A stretch of DNA of 11,771 bases from Candidatus Yanofskybacteria bacterium RIFCSPHIGHO2_02_FULL_50_12 (GTDB taxonomy: Bacteria; Patescibacteriota; Minisyncoccia; 2-02-FULL-40-12; GWA2-44-9): the NCBI GenBank assembly GCA_001794525.1, contig MGJZ01000035.1, positions 6,760-18,530 of the forward strand, in the 5' to 3' direction. A model generated the notes under the pieces. It saw nothing but the letters and a program-made list of their open reading frames with translations. It ran no database searches and was not told the DNA's origin. Below are positions 1 to 6,721 of this stretch, one piece after another. Position numbers and translations under genes: made by a program. Numbering within the stretch: the stretch's first letter is position 1; every line of letters begins with the position of its first letter.

Positions 1-98
1 TTCAGGAACGGTTGGTCGAAGAGGCGGAAAAAACAGTCAAAGAGTTCGCACCAGAGCGTATGTTCAACGAAACAATTTCACTTCTGGAACATGTCTAA
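1..98 (+). CDS. C-terminal end of an upstream protein, probably a glycosyltransferase (partial)
   Basis: An open frame runs in from the left edge. The first full codon is at base 3 and the stop is TAA at 96-98, leaving 31 residues (QERLVEEA... to ...SLLEHV). The segment F-A-P-E-R-M-F-N-E-T followed by a short helix resembles the C-terminal tail of many GT4 glycosyltransferases, where a similar 'F.wer....e...' stretch packs back on the N-terminal domain. That is family knowledge and the match is short. The last 8 bases overlap the start of the next gene (ATGTCTAA), so the two are almost certainly co-transcribed and perhaps translationally coupled. The catalytic part lies outside the window, so the function is a guess. 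That the frame is coding is well supported by the overlap architecture. Confidence 0.6.
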   Translation, partial: QERLVEEAEKTVKEFAPERMFNETISLLEHV

Positions 99-1227
99 AC
101 TGCTCATGGTCACCGGATTGGGGAGCGCGAAAGATCTTGCGACCGGCAAACGCGGCGCCTTTTATAATACCTTGGAAGAGTTTCATCAATATTGGGATCG
201 CGTCGACATTATATCCCCTAAAGTGTTGGCCGGAGCGGGCCACCCCGCTGGGGTTAAAGTCTTTGATAATGTATTTGTGCATACATCGCCGTGGCCGCTC
301 ATATTCCATCCGATCTGGTTCATTAAAAAGGGGCTGGCGCTGCATCGAGTCCAGCACTTTGATTTGATGACTGTCCAGGAATTCCCTCCTTTTTATAATG
401 GCATCGGTGGCTGGCTGCTTTCACTGCTCGGTCGGATTCCGTACGTGCTGGAAGTGATGCATGTCCCGGGACATCCCCGGGCGGCAAATTTAAAGGAATG
501 GATCTATAAAAAACTTTCAGAGGCATTTTTGGATTTTGACGCGGCAAGCGCGAAGGCGGTGCGGGTTATTAATCAAACGGAGATGTCCGAGTTCCTTATT
601 CGCGCCGGCCTGCCACAAAAGAAACTTTTATATATTCCGGCAAATTATATTGATTTAGATATCTTCAAGCCTTCGGACTTGCCCAAAAAATACGATCTTA
701 TCTTCGTCGGCCGCCTCGTGGAAAACAAAGGAATCAATTTATTGCTGGAAGCAATACAATTATCAATTATCAATTATCAATTTCCAATGAAGTGTCTGAT
801 TGTTGGGGACGGACCTTTGAAGAAAGATTGTGAACTGAAAATTGATAATTGGAAAATGAGTGATCACATCACGCTGCATGGTTGGGCGAAGGATTCACGC
901 GAAATAGCCGCTCTCATGAATCGATCGAAGATTTTGGTGATGCCATCCTACAATGAAGGCGGTCCACGGGTAGTTCTGGAGGCGATGGCCTGCGGGCTGC
1001 CGGTTCTAGCGACCCGGGTTGGCATCGTGCCCGATGTGATTCGTAATGAGGAAACCGGATATATCATCGACTGGGATGCTGCCGATATTACTGCCAAGGC
1101 TCGATTGCTGCTTGAGGGCGATGCCTATAGGCGCTTTGTCCCTCACTGTCTGTCGATGGCGAAGCCATTTGAGCGGGAAGCAGCGATCAAGCAGTATGCC
1201 AATGTATTACAAAAAATATTGAGTTGA
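91..1227 (+). CDS. GT4-family glycosyltransferase with repeat-derived insertions
   Basis: This 378-residue protein has the two-Rossmann (GT-B) layout of family GT4, retaining enzymes that move a sugar from a nucleotide or lipid-linked donor to a glycan acceptor in the cytoplasm. The N-terminal acceptor domain spans about residues 1-185. The donor domain begins at YDLIFVGRL (201-209), followed by the usual N-K-G (212-214), then VGDGPL (238-243), HGW (263-265) and the E-x7-E signature EGGPRVVLE (289-297) with the following AMACGLPVLAT. All key donor-site elements are present, so the enzyme should be active. The ATG at 91 overlaps the upstream stop and has no clear ribosome binding site. Residues 223-231 and 250-254 are encoded by AT-rich heptamer repeats (see separate entries). 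The stop is TGA. No transmembrane helix is obvious. Donor and acceptor cannot be read from the sequence. Confidence 0.9.
   Translation: MSKLLMVTGLGSAKDLATGKRGAFYNTLEEFHQYWDRVDIISPKVLAGAGHPAGVKVFDNVFVHTSPWPLIFHPIWFIKKGLALHRVQHFDLMTVQEFPPFYNGIGGWLLSLLGRIPYVLEVMHVPGHPRAANLKEWIYKKLSEAFLDFDAASAKAVRVINQTEMSEFLIRAGLPQKKLLYIPANYIDLDIFKPSDLPKKYDLIFVGRLVENKGINLLLEAIQLSIINYQFPMKCLIVGDGPLKKDCELKIDNWKMSDHITLHGWAKDSREIAALMNRSKILVMPSYNEGGPRVVLEAMACGLPVLATRVGIVPDVIRNEETGYIIDWDAADITAKARLLLEGDAYRRFVPHCLSMAKPFEREAAIKQYANVLQKILS
757..782 (+). repeat. Tandem heptamer repeat CAATTAT x3 plus partial copy
   Basis: Three exact copies of CAATTAT (757-763, 764-770, 771-777) are followed by CAATT (778-782). They lie inside the glycosyltransferase frame and encode QLSIINYQF. 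Three heptamers make 21 bases, so the array keeps the frame. The peptide falls in the helix before VGDGPL, a variable surface segment in GT4 enzymes. Confidence 0.85.
839..851 (-). repeat. Inverted partner of the heptamer repeat
   Basis: The 13 bases AAATTGATAATTG are the exact reverse complement of 771-783 (CAATTATCAATTT), 55 bases downstream. They encode part of LKIDNW in the same frame. The arms could pair in DNA or mRNA. The repeat pair brackets the conserved VGDGPL segment. Confidence 0.75.
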
Positions 1228-1245
1228 CTTATCAACAGTTAACCA

Positions 1246-1274
1246 TTGTAATAGCCAAAACCTCGGCCTATAAT
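1246..1274 (+). promoter_or_regulatory. Predicted sigma70-type promoter for the surface cassette
   Basis: A perfect -10 box TATAAT lies at 1269-1274, with TTGTAA (4 of 6 matches to TTGACA) at 1246-1251 and an optimal 17-base spacer. It occupies the only gap between the upstream glycosyltransferase stop (1227) and the next gene. The predicted transcription start is about 1280-1283 and the chosen ATG is at 1284, so the mRNA would have almost no leader. This is a consensus match only. Confidence 0.6.
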
Positions 1275-1283
1275 AAACCATGT

Positions 1284-2060
1284 ATGAATAAAGCTTTAAG
1301 GATCTCTATTTTAGTTATAGCGTCTTTGTTTCTAGCCGGGGCGGCCAATGCGGCAAGTACCATCGGTACCAACATAACCACCACCGGAAGTCTCACGGTA
1401 ACAACCGGCTCCAGTACTGCCGTATTGTTCCAAAATGCTGCCGGTACCGTGAATAGCCTCGTGGTAGACACGGCTAATACTCGGGTCGGCGTCGGCACTG
1501 CGCCGGTGACCACCTTTGAAGTTCAGGGTACTGCTTCCGCGTCGTATTTCTTGACTGGCAACACGATTCAAGTCGGAGGCTATGCCTCAGCCGCTTATTC
1601 ACGGTTTGGAACTGCAACCACTACTCATGGCGGCACGATAACTGGAGCGAACGATCTCCTTATTTCTGGTGGCCTTGAAATAAATGGCTCAACCGCATTT
1701 GACGGCCTTGCCCGGTTTGACGCTGGTGCGTCGGTAACGACTAACTTTGAGGTGGTTGGCAATAAACGATTCAGTATTAATGGTGGCGGAGAAACGGATA
1801 CCACCTTGGAAGTCGGCGGTACGGCATCAGTATCGTCGGTGTTCGCGATATCTAATCTTGTAGCCGGTTCCAATACCGCCAGCTCTAGCTCTGTGTATGT
1901 TGCCGAGTTCGTCACCACCGGAACGACAAGTGTTTTGTTCGGTGGTTCGTCTTCAACTCTCGGTACTTGCCTGCAATTGAAAAACACAGCCGGCCAGCCG
2001 GTCTATGCGAGGATTTACGGCACCACTTGGACGGTCAATGCCGTTAAATGTCATCCATAA
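1284..2060 (+). CDS. Secreted S/T/G/V-rich beta-repeat surface protein
   Basis: The product has 258 residues. Residues 1-23 form a classical signal peptide: basic MNKALR, a hydrophobic core, then an A-N-A cleavage site before ASTIGTN. The mature chain is dominated by Thr, Ser, Gly, Val and Ala in short beta-prone units such as TGSLTVTTGSST, RVGVGTAPVTTFEVQG, LEINGSTAFDG and TTLEVGGTASV. These recall beta-solenoid or tail-fibre-like repeats. The C-terminus has two cysteines, C229 (GTCLQLKN) and C256 (VKCHP), which could form a disulfide outside the cell. From memory, this layout is common in Patescibacteria surface proteins of unknown role. The frame is open from 1224, but the ATG at 1284 is preferred because it begins the signal peptide and sits just after a consensus promoter. 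A role as an S-layer, fibre or adhesin subunit is only inferred. Many Ser/Thr side chains would suit O-glycosylation. Confidence 0.82.
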   Translation: MNKALRISILVIASLFLAGAANAASTIGTNITTTGSLTVTTGSSTAVLFQNAAGTVNSLVVDTANTRVGVGTAPVTTFEVQGTASASYFLTGNTIQVGGYASAAYSRFGTATTTHGGTITGANDLLISGGLEINGSTAFDGLARFDAGASVTTNFEVVGNKRFSINGGGETDTTLEVGGTASVSSVFAISNLVAGSNTASSSSVYVAEFVTTGTTSVLFGGSSSTLGTCLQLKNTAGQPVYARIYGTTWTVNAVKCHP

Positions 2061-2479
2061 TTAATTGGAATATGGGTCAACGCAACCATGTTCCAATCAT
2101 CATAGCGGGCGGTTTCGGGGTTTTGGGTTTAATCCTCGGAGCGGTCTGCATGCTATACTTTACTGGCTTTTTCAGATATGACCGCTACGCTGAGGAAGAT
2201 TTCATTGACACTTCAACCTATCAAGCCGTATTTTTGACAAATGATCAGATATACTTTGGATATTTGAAGGATATCGGACCAGATTACCTTATTTTATCTG
2301 ATGTTCATTATGTAAAAATAAATGAATCTGGTAATGGCCAACTGGTTAAGTTGGGCCAAATCGAACCCCATGGTCCTGAAGACGGGATGATTATAAATCA
2401 AGATCAAGTATTGTTCTGGGAGAACTTAAAGCCGGATTCCCAAGTGGTTAGAAGTATCCGGAGTGGGCAGGAGAGATAA
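2048..2479 (+). CDS. Small one-helix membrane protein, conserved CPR-type hypothetical
   Basis: The 143-residue product starts with a polar tail (1-14), then one hydrophobic segment (about 15-41, PIIIAGGFGVLGLILGAV onward), and a soluble domain of about 100 residues. The soluble part contains YQAVFLTNDQIYFGYL (58-73), LILSDVHYVKI (81-91), KLG..EPHGPEDGMII (101-116) and a final VLFWENLKPDS (121-131). I recognise this pattern (a 'VFL.N.Q.YFG.L' opening and a 'KLG..HGP.D.M.I' segment) from memory as a recurrent hypothetical family of Patescibacteria genomes, with no function known to me. The single helix with positive residues after it (R43, R46) suggests membrane anchoring, orientation uncertain. 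The ATG at 2048 overlaps the previous stop by 13 bases. An in-frame ATG at 2072 is an alternative that would shorten the tail by eight residues. It is probably co-transcribed with its neighbours. Confidence 0.8.
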   Translation: MSSIINWNMGQRNHVPIIIAGGFGVLGLILGAVCMLYFTGFFRYDRYAEEDFIDTSTYQAVFLTNDQIYFGYLKDIGPDYLILSDVHYVKINESGNGQLVKLGQIEPHGPEDGMIINQDQVLFWENLKPDSQVVRSIRSGQER

Positions 2480-2494
2480 AAAACGCGATCCTCT

Positions 2495-3652
2495 ATGGAT
2501 AAAAAACCATTTTTTTCATTAATAATCTTCAGCTTCGCTTTTTTGGGGATGTTTTTGTTTAATTCTGTTCTTGCGGCAGACATTACTTTTTCACAAGATA
2601 CCACCGTTGAACTTAATGACGTAAACTTTACGATTGTCGGTGGTTCTAATGTCGATCAGGTGGCGACCAGCGGCGGCACTATTACCATTTTGATATCGGC
2701 GGGCCAACGACTTATTTTTGAATCCCCTGACAGGAAAAGTTTAACCAATAATAGCAGCATCGATTGGAGTTGCTCCAGCACTAAGTCATCAATCACTGTT
2801 GAGTTTCCAACCACTGCAACCCAAAAAACGGTAACCATCACCCCCGGTTCTACCTGTGGCTCGGGTACTTCAGGTGGGGGAGGGGGTCCAAGCGGTGGAG
2901 GAGGCGGCGGAGCGGCTCCAGCATCCACACCGGCCCCGACACCCACATCTATTCCAGTAAGTAAATCCACGCCTGTTTCACGAGGCTTTGTCAGTTTGAC
3001 AGGGTTAAGCCTAAAAGAGGGGGATGTCATCAGTGCCGCTGGTTCAAGCGATCCAGATATTTACATTGTTAATACTTGGGGCTATAAGAGGTTGTTTTTA
3101 AACCCGGTGATTTTTAACTTCTATGGCCATCTGGGGGGATTCAGTAAAGTTAAAAACACGGTATCCTCAACGAGGGATACCCTGGTAACTTCGGGTCTTT
3201 TCAGAAATTGTGAAACAAATGACCAGAAGGTGTATGGAGTAGAAAGTACCGGCGAGGATACCGGCATGTTGCATTGGGTGAATACCACCGGCGACCAAGC
3301 TGTCGCTGACGACCCGGATTTCTTTAAGAAAGTTTTCTGCATCAATACCAGTGAATTTAACTGGTATCCCAAGGGTGCCGCCTACACTTCCGTCAATCAG
3401 ATCCCATCATACATACGAACTGGTGCTATGAGTGGGCCAGCCACATCATCTGTTTCAAGTAAGGTTAAAGTCGCAAGCACAGTCGATTGGCTCAACATCA
3501 GAGAGAGTGCTTCGACAAGTGCGAAAATTATCAGCAAGGCACTGCCTGGAGAAGAATACGAATTTTCCGCGAAAAACAGCGGTTGGTACAGTCTCAAGAA
3601 AAATGGTGTCCTGTGGGGCTGGGCATCGGGCGATTACCTCACGGAACTCTAA
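2495..3652 (+). CDS. Secreted three-part surface protein with C-terminal bacterial SH3 domain
   Basis: The product has 385 residues. A signal peptide (1-27) ends V-L-A before ADITFSQ. A beta-rich N-terminal domain (about 28-121) contains C93 and C121. A flexible Gly-then-Pro/Ser/Thr linker (about 122-163) follows. The central domain (about 165-310) carries DPDIYIVNTWGYKRLFLNP, FYGHLGGF, GLFRNCETND, GEDTGMLHWVN, ADDPDFFKKVFCIN and FNWYPKG, with C239 and C282 as a possible disulfide pair. From memory this domain is widespread in secreted Patescibacteria proteins and of unknown function. The last part (about 323-385) is an SH3-like domain (VDWLNIRESAS, then GWYSLKKNGVLWGWASGDYL), a fold often used to bind peptidoglycan or wall peptides. 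A wall-associated scaffold or enzyme-partner role is inferred. No catalytic motif is visible. The start at 2495 begins the signal peptide. The gene ends three bases before a strong terminator. Confidence 0.85.
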   Translation: MDKKPFFSLIIFSFAFLGMFLFNSVLAADITFSQDTTVELNDVNFTIVGGSNVDQVATSGGTITILISAGQRLIFESPDRKSLTNNSSIDWSCSSTKSSITVEFPTTATQKTVTITPGSTCGSGTSGGGGGPSGGGGGGAAPASTPAPTPTSIPVSKSTPVSRGFVSLTGLSLKEGDVISAAGSSDPDIYIVNTWGYKRLFLNPVIFNFYGHLGGFSKVKNTVSSTRDTLVTSGLFRNCETNDQKVYGVESTGEDTGMLHWVNTTGDQAVADDPDFFKKVFCINTSEFNWYPKGAAYTSVNQIPSYIRTGAMSGPATSSVSSKVKVASTVDWLNIRESASTSAKIISKALPGEEYEFSAKNSGWYSLKKNGVLWGWASGDYLTEL

Positions 3653-3654
3653 CA

Positions 3655-3705
3655 ATTAAATCAATCAAAAGGCCGCATAAATGCGGTTTTTTTGATTGAT
3701 TTAAT
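3655..3705 (+). terminator. Strong intrinsic terminator with long AT-rich outer stem
   Basis: The core stem CCGCA/TGCGG (3673-3677 with 3682-3686, TAAA loop) is followed by seven T (3687-3693). The stem extends outward: AAAA pairs with the T tract, and 12 outer bases (3655-3666) pair exactly with 3694-3705 across a one-base bulge. The A tract before and T tract after could let it work on both strands. It ends the surface cassette right after the stop at 3652. Confidence 0.9.
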
Positions 3706-3724
3706 GGCAATTTTATTGTATTAT
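3696..3724 (+). promoter_or_regulatory. Predicted promoter of the glycosyltransferase operon, overlapping the terminator
   Basis: TTGATT (3696-3701, 4 of 6) and TATTAT (3719-3724, 5 of 6) are separated by 17 bases. The -35 box lies within the 3' arm of the terminator. The predicted start of transcription, about 3730-3732, coincides with the ATG at 3731, so the message would be leaderless. A shifted -10 (TATAAC, 3722-3727) is an alternative. Confidence 0.5.
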
Positions 3725-3730
3725 AACTGG

Positions 3731-4783
3731 ATGAGAAATTTGCTCGTTATTACTCAGCGGGTTGATGAAGAAGACGATCTTCTCGGTTTTTTTGTGGATT
3801 GGATCAGAGAATTCGCCAAGCATTTCGACCGGGTATCAGTAATCACGCTCGCAAAGGGCAAGTTCGATCTACCCGCGAATGTAGAGGTATTTTCTTTGGG
3901 CAAGGAAAAAGGCCGATCTAAAATCCTCTGGCCCATTATTTTCTATTGGAGGCTGCTTCAGTCTTTACCGAGAGCGCGAGGCATGTTTGCCCATATGTCT
4001 CCGGCCTTTGCGATCGCGGCCTGGCCGCTCACCGCGCTGTTCGGTAAAAAGCTGGTATTGTGGTATCTCCACCGCTCGGTAACTTTAAAATTAAGGATTG
4101 CCGCCCGATTGTGCCATACCATCGCCACTGCCTCGCTCGAAAGCCTGAACCTGAAAAGCGACAAAATTGTTGAAGTGGGGCACGGTATCAATGTAAACCG
4201 TTTCAGATCTGATCGTATATGGGATCGCTCGCATGATATCTTGCGTGTTATTTCCGTTGGGAGGCTTTCGAAAATAAAAAATTACGAAACGCTGATTCGT
4301 GCAGTCTATACTTTGAAAAATAACGGTATAAACCTCCAGGCAGAAATTATCGGCCAGCCGGTCATGGCTCCTGACTTTGAATACACCAAAAGCTTGAATC
4401 AATTGGTAAGTGAATTAAACCTCGATCAGACGGTTAAGTTTTCGGGCCTCATTCCCTATGATAGAATAGCCGAATGCTATAAAAAGGCCGATGTTGCGAT
4501 AAATCTTGCGCCGTCGGGAGGAATCGATAAGGCAGTGCTTGAAGCCATGGCCAGCGGCAATCTCATCCTTGTTTCAAATGAAGCATTCAGAAGGTATTTG
4601 GGCGGTTATGCTTCCTCGTTAATCTTTAAACATGACGATCCTGTTGATTTAGCTGAAAAGCTGATAGCTCTGCATGCTTTGCCGGCCTTAGAAAAAGAGA
4701 AGATAAGCAGATTTTTAATTGAACAAGTTTCACAGAACCACAATCTTTCATCGCTAATTCCAAAATTGGCCGCATTGATATGA
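3731..4783 (+). CDS. GT4-family glycosyltransferase
   Basis: The 350-residue product shows GT-B organisation. The N-terminal domain (about 1-165) opens with RNLLVITQRVDEEDDLLGFF, and the GHGIN turn is at 150-154. The donor domain starts at VISVGRLSKIKN (173-184), continues with AEIIGQP (204-210) and KFSGLIPYDRI (236-246), and carries PSGGIDKAVLEAMASG (261-276). In the usual E-x7-E signature the second Glu is E271, but the first is replaced by G263. This 'GG.DK.VLEAMA' variant is, from memory, common in one GT4 subgroup, so it does not imply inactivity. The frame is open from 3692, but that extension would run through the terminator. The ATG at 3731 starts at the typical first beta strand (RNLLVIT) and follows a promoter. 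The stop overlaps the next start (ATGA). It is probably the first gene of a four-gene glycan operon. Donor and acceptor are unknown. Confidence 0.88.
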   Translation: MRNLLVITQRVDEEDDLLGFFVDWIREFAKHFDRVSVITLAKGKFDLPANVEVFSLGKEKGRSKILWPIIFYWRLLQSLPRARGMFAHMSPAFAIAAWPLTALFGKKLVLWYLHRSVTLKLRIAARLCHTIATASLESLNLKSDKIVEVGHGINVNRFRSDRIWDRSHDILRVISVGRLSKIKNYETLIRAVYTLKNNGINLQAEIIGQPVMAPDFEYTKSLNQLVSELNLDQTVKFSGLIPYDRIAECYKKADVAINLAPSGGIDKAVLEAMASGNLILVSNEAFRRYLGGYASSLIFKHDDPVDLAEKLIALHALPALEKEKISRFLIEQVSQNHNLSSLIPKLAALI

Positions 4784-5721
4784 ATCTGATTAAAAAATTA
4801 AAAACCCATTTTTGGCGAGTTAAAATGGTATGGCGCATCCATGGCTTGAAAGCGGCGTTAGGCCTATACGTCGCTAAAACTCCGATATTGAATAGCATTC
4901 TGAAACGGATATTCGGAAGGATTCTGATTCGCACCAAAGTTTTAGGCAGCGTTATGTATTTGAATATTTTTGATGAGGGTCTTCATCGCAAACTTCTCCT
5001 GAAAGGGATTCGGGAGATTTCTCACGTGAATCAGATCAGAAACAATGTTAAAGAAGGAATGATTGGAATCGAGTTGGGCGCCAATGTGGGTTATTTCGCG
5101 CTCTTGGGCGCGCGTTTAGTCGGTCCGTCGGGTAAAATATATTGCATTGAGCCGGAACTGAGAAATCTGTCCCTGCTTAAGAAGAACGTCGCGGCTAACG
5201 GATTCGAGGATCGGATGAAGGTTTTTCGATATATTGTCGGCGATCATGACGGCATGGATAAATTGTTCCTGTCTGAATACGGCAATACGCATACAATGTC
5301 TCCGGTCCGAGGCAAGCACGGCGCGGTCGAAACGCCGATGATCACGATAGACACTTTTCTTGAGCAAAACCAGATCAAGCCGGGGGACGTTGATTTCATC
5401 AGGATGGATATTGAGGGATATGAGGTAATTGCCTTTAAGGGCATGGAAAAGTTATTTGCCGCCAACCCGAAACTGAAAATATTTATGGAATTCCACCCTT
5501 CGTATTATCCGGAATGGGGCTGGAACTATGAAAAGCTGCTGCGCTATCTGGAGGGACACGGCTTCAAAGTCAGAGAAGTCGCCCAAGATCGCGAATTGGA
5601 CGAGCAGGGAAACATCTGCCCGGTGATATTAAAGAATCCCACGGTCGAGGAGATTCTGGAAATGGAAAGGAAAACAGCCGGCGACGGCGGCCAAGCTTTT
5701 TTAGAGAAAGTCACCTCATAG
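4780..5721 (+). CDS. FkbM-family SAM-dependent methyltransferase
   Basis: The product has 313 residues. After a basic N-terminal extension (about 1-55), a class I methyltransferase domain carries motif I IELGANVGYFALLGARLV (97-114), the acidic strand-2 end YCIEPE (121-126) and the family-typical DFIRMDIEGYEVIAFKG (205-221), where the D-I-E-G-Y-E block is the FkbM hallmark. MEFHPSYY (236-243) follows. Family members O-methylate sugars or polyketides and are frequent in surface-polysaccharide loci, so methylation of the glycan made by the flanking glycosyltransferases is the likely job. The start ATG overlaps the preceding TGA by four bases, a sign of translational coupling, and the next gene begins one base after the TAG stop. 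The sugar position modified cannot be read from the sequence. An acidic, repeat-free tail (288-313) extends beyond the domain. Confidence 0.9.
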   Translation: MNLIKKLKTHFWRVKMVWRIHGLKAALGLYVAKTPILNSILKRIFGRILIRTKVLGSVMYLNIFDEGLHRKLLLKGIREISHVNQIRNNVKEGMIGIELGANVGYFALLGARLVGPSGKIYCIEPELRNLSLLKKNVAANGFEDRMKVFRYIVGDHDGMDKLFLSEYGNTHTMSPVRGKHGAVETPMITIDTFLEQNQIKPGDVDFIRMDIEGYEVIAFKGMEKLFAANPKLKIFMEFHPSYYPEWGWNYEKLLRYLEGHGFKVREVAQDRELDEQGNICPVILKNPTVEEILEMERKTAGDGGQAFLEKVTS

Positions 5722-5722
5722 C

Positions 5723-6721
5723 ATGAAGATAATCCTCGTCGGCTATCCTTCGGCATTCAACCTCCAGATCAAGGAGGCTTTTGAACACATGGGCCTGGAA
5801 GTCCTGCTGGTAAATGAGCGGGCCAACAGATTAGTGCCGGGTTTTTTGCAGGGTAGCCGGTTCCTATGGCAGGCGGTAAAAAAGTTCACCTTCTTTAAGG
5901 AGTGGAATAACCGCCGTTTTGGCCATATACTCGTCGAGTTGTGCAGGCAGACGAAACCTGACGTGTTTTTTACAACCAAAGGCACGACGATAAAACCGGA
6001 GACGGTAGAAACAATTAAATCCTTGGGCATAACCACGGCGAATTGGTTTCCGGAGAATATTTACAACGAGCCGTATCTTAGTTGGTTTTGAAAGACCGCG
6101 AAGCATTATGACTTCTTTTTTACGTTCGATTCTTCCGTCATAGAACGGTTCCCCGAATACGGTAATCTGCATTATCTGCCTTTCGCGGTTGACCTGAAGC
6201 CTTTTGAAAAAGTTAAAATCAGCGAAGAAGATCGTCAGCGATATTCCTGCGATATCTGCTTTGTGGGGGCAAAATATCCTGAACGGGAAGAGCTTTTAAC
6301 TTCGGTCAAAGATCTGAATATTAAAATTTACGGCTGGAAAGATTGGGAATCTTCCCCGCTGGCGTCTTATTATCATGGTCCGCTTAATCTTGCGGAGTCA
6401 GTTAAAGCATATCGGTGTGCCAAAATCTGCTTGAACACCAATATCAATCCGCCAATTAATGGCGTCAATGCAAAAACTTTCGAAATCGCTGCGGCGGGGG
6501 GATTCCAGCTGTCCGACTATCGAAAAGACATCGATGGCTTATTTGAAGTCGGCAAGGAAATAGAGATATTTCATGATCCACTTCAATTCAGAGAGAAAGT
6601 TGAATTTTATTTGAAAAACACAGACTTACGTGAGCAAATCGCGGCGGCGGCCCAAAGCCGGGTTATGAAAGATCACACGATGGGCAAGAGAGTCCGGGAA
6701 ATCTTAAATATCGTAAGATGA
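5723..6721 (+). pseudogene. CgeB-like glycosyltransferase interrupted by one in-frame TGA
   Basis: A 332-codon frame is continuous from the ATG at 5723 to the TGA at 6719-6721 except for a single TGA at codon 123 (6089-6091). The first part (1-122, MKIILVGYPSAFN to EPYLSWF) has the N-terminal half of a CgeB/DUF3880-type glycosyltransferase, with KPDVFFTTKGTTI and NWFPEN. After the stop the frame continues KTAKHYDFFFTFDSS, then HYLPFAVD, CDICFVGAKYPERE, and the Glyco_trans_1_2-type donor-site region GVNAKTFEIAAAGGFQLSDYR with a helical C-terminus. No in-frame ATG exists between the stop and the last 20 or so codons, so the second part has no evident start of its own; a GTG at 6263 would omit much of the fold. 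TGA is the normal stop of several neighbours and of this frame itself. The options are a fresh nonsense mutation, a base-call error (for example TGG to TGA) or readthrough. Its end overlaps the next gene by four bases, so the operon design is intact. Confidence 0.85.
6089..6091 (+). other. In-frame TGA codon within the CgeB-like gene
   Basis: The codon lies between F122 and the lysine of KTAKHYD. It is one substitution from TGG (Trp), CGA (Arg), GGA (Gly), TGT or TGC (Cys). The base after it is A. I saw only a short possible hairpin just downstream (GAAG...CTTC around 6100-6115), too weak to count as a selenocysteine insertion element. Confidence 0.85.

Noticed and set aside
757..851. CRISPR array or insertion-sequence end
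   Set aside because: The units are 7-base tandem copies without spacers, there is no transposase, and the coding frame passes through unbroken.
1224..1274. TTGACT at 1224-1229 as the -35 box for TATAAT at 1269-1274
   Set aside because: The spacing of 39 bases is far outside the workable range. TTGTAA at 1246-1251 has the correct 17-base spacer.
1224..1283. N-terminal extension of the beta-repeat protein from 1224
   Set aside because: It would place 20 non-signal residues before a good signal peptide and would run through the consensus promoter.
1625..1987. Minus-strand frame of 120 codons opposite the beta-repeat gene
   Set aside because: It is a by-product of the Thr/Ser/Gly/Val-rich codons on the + strand. 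It has no recognisable domain, and the sense protein has a signal peptide and operon context.
2868..2960. GGN-rich stretch as a regulatory or structural DNA element
   Set aside because: It simply encodes the Gly-rich then Pro/Thr-rich linker of the secreted SH3 protein, a common interdomain spacer.
6089..6130. Selenocysteine insertion at the internal TGA
   Set aside because: No convincing SECIS hairpin follows, the family has no known cysteine or selenocysteine role at this point, and no Sec genes are in view.
5723..6721. Alternative genetic code with TGA read as glycine (as in Gracilibacteria and Absconditabacteria)
   Set aside because: TGA is the plausible natural stop of the genes ending at 1227, 4783, 10157 and 10934 and of this frame at 6721, several of them in ATGA overlaps. 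Only one internal TGA was seen.
6263..6721. Separate 152-residue gene starting at GTG 6263
   Set aside because: The start falls in the middle of a conserved strand (CDICFVGAKYPERE), has no ribosome binding site, and the same frame is open and protein-like from 6092.
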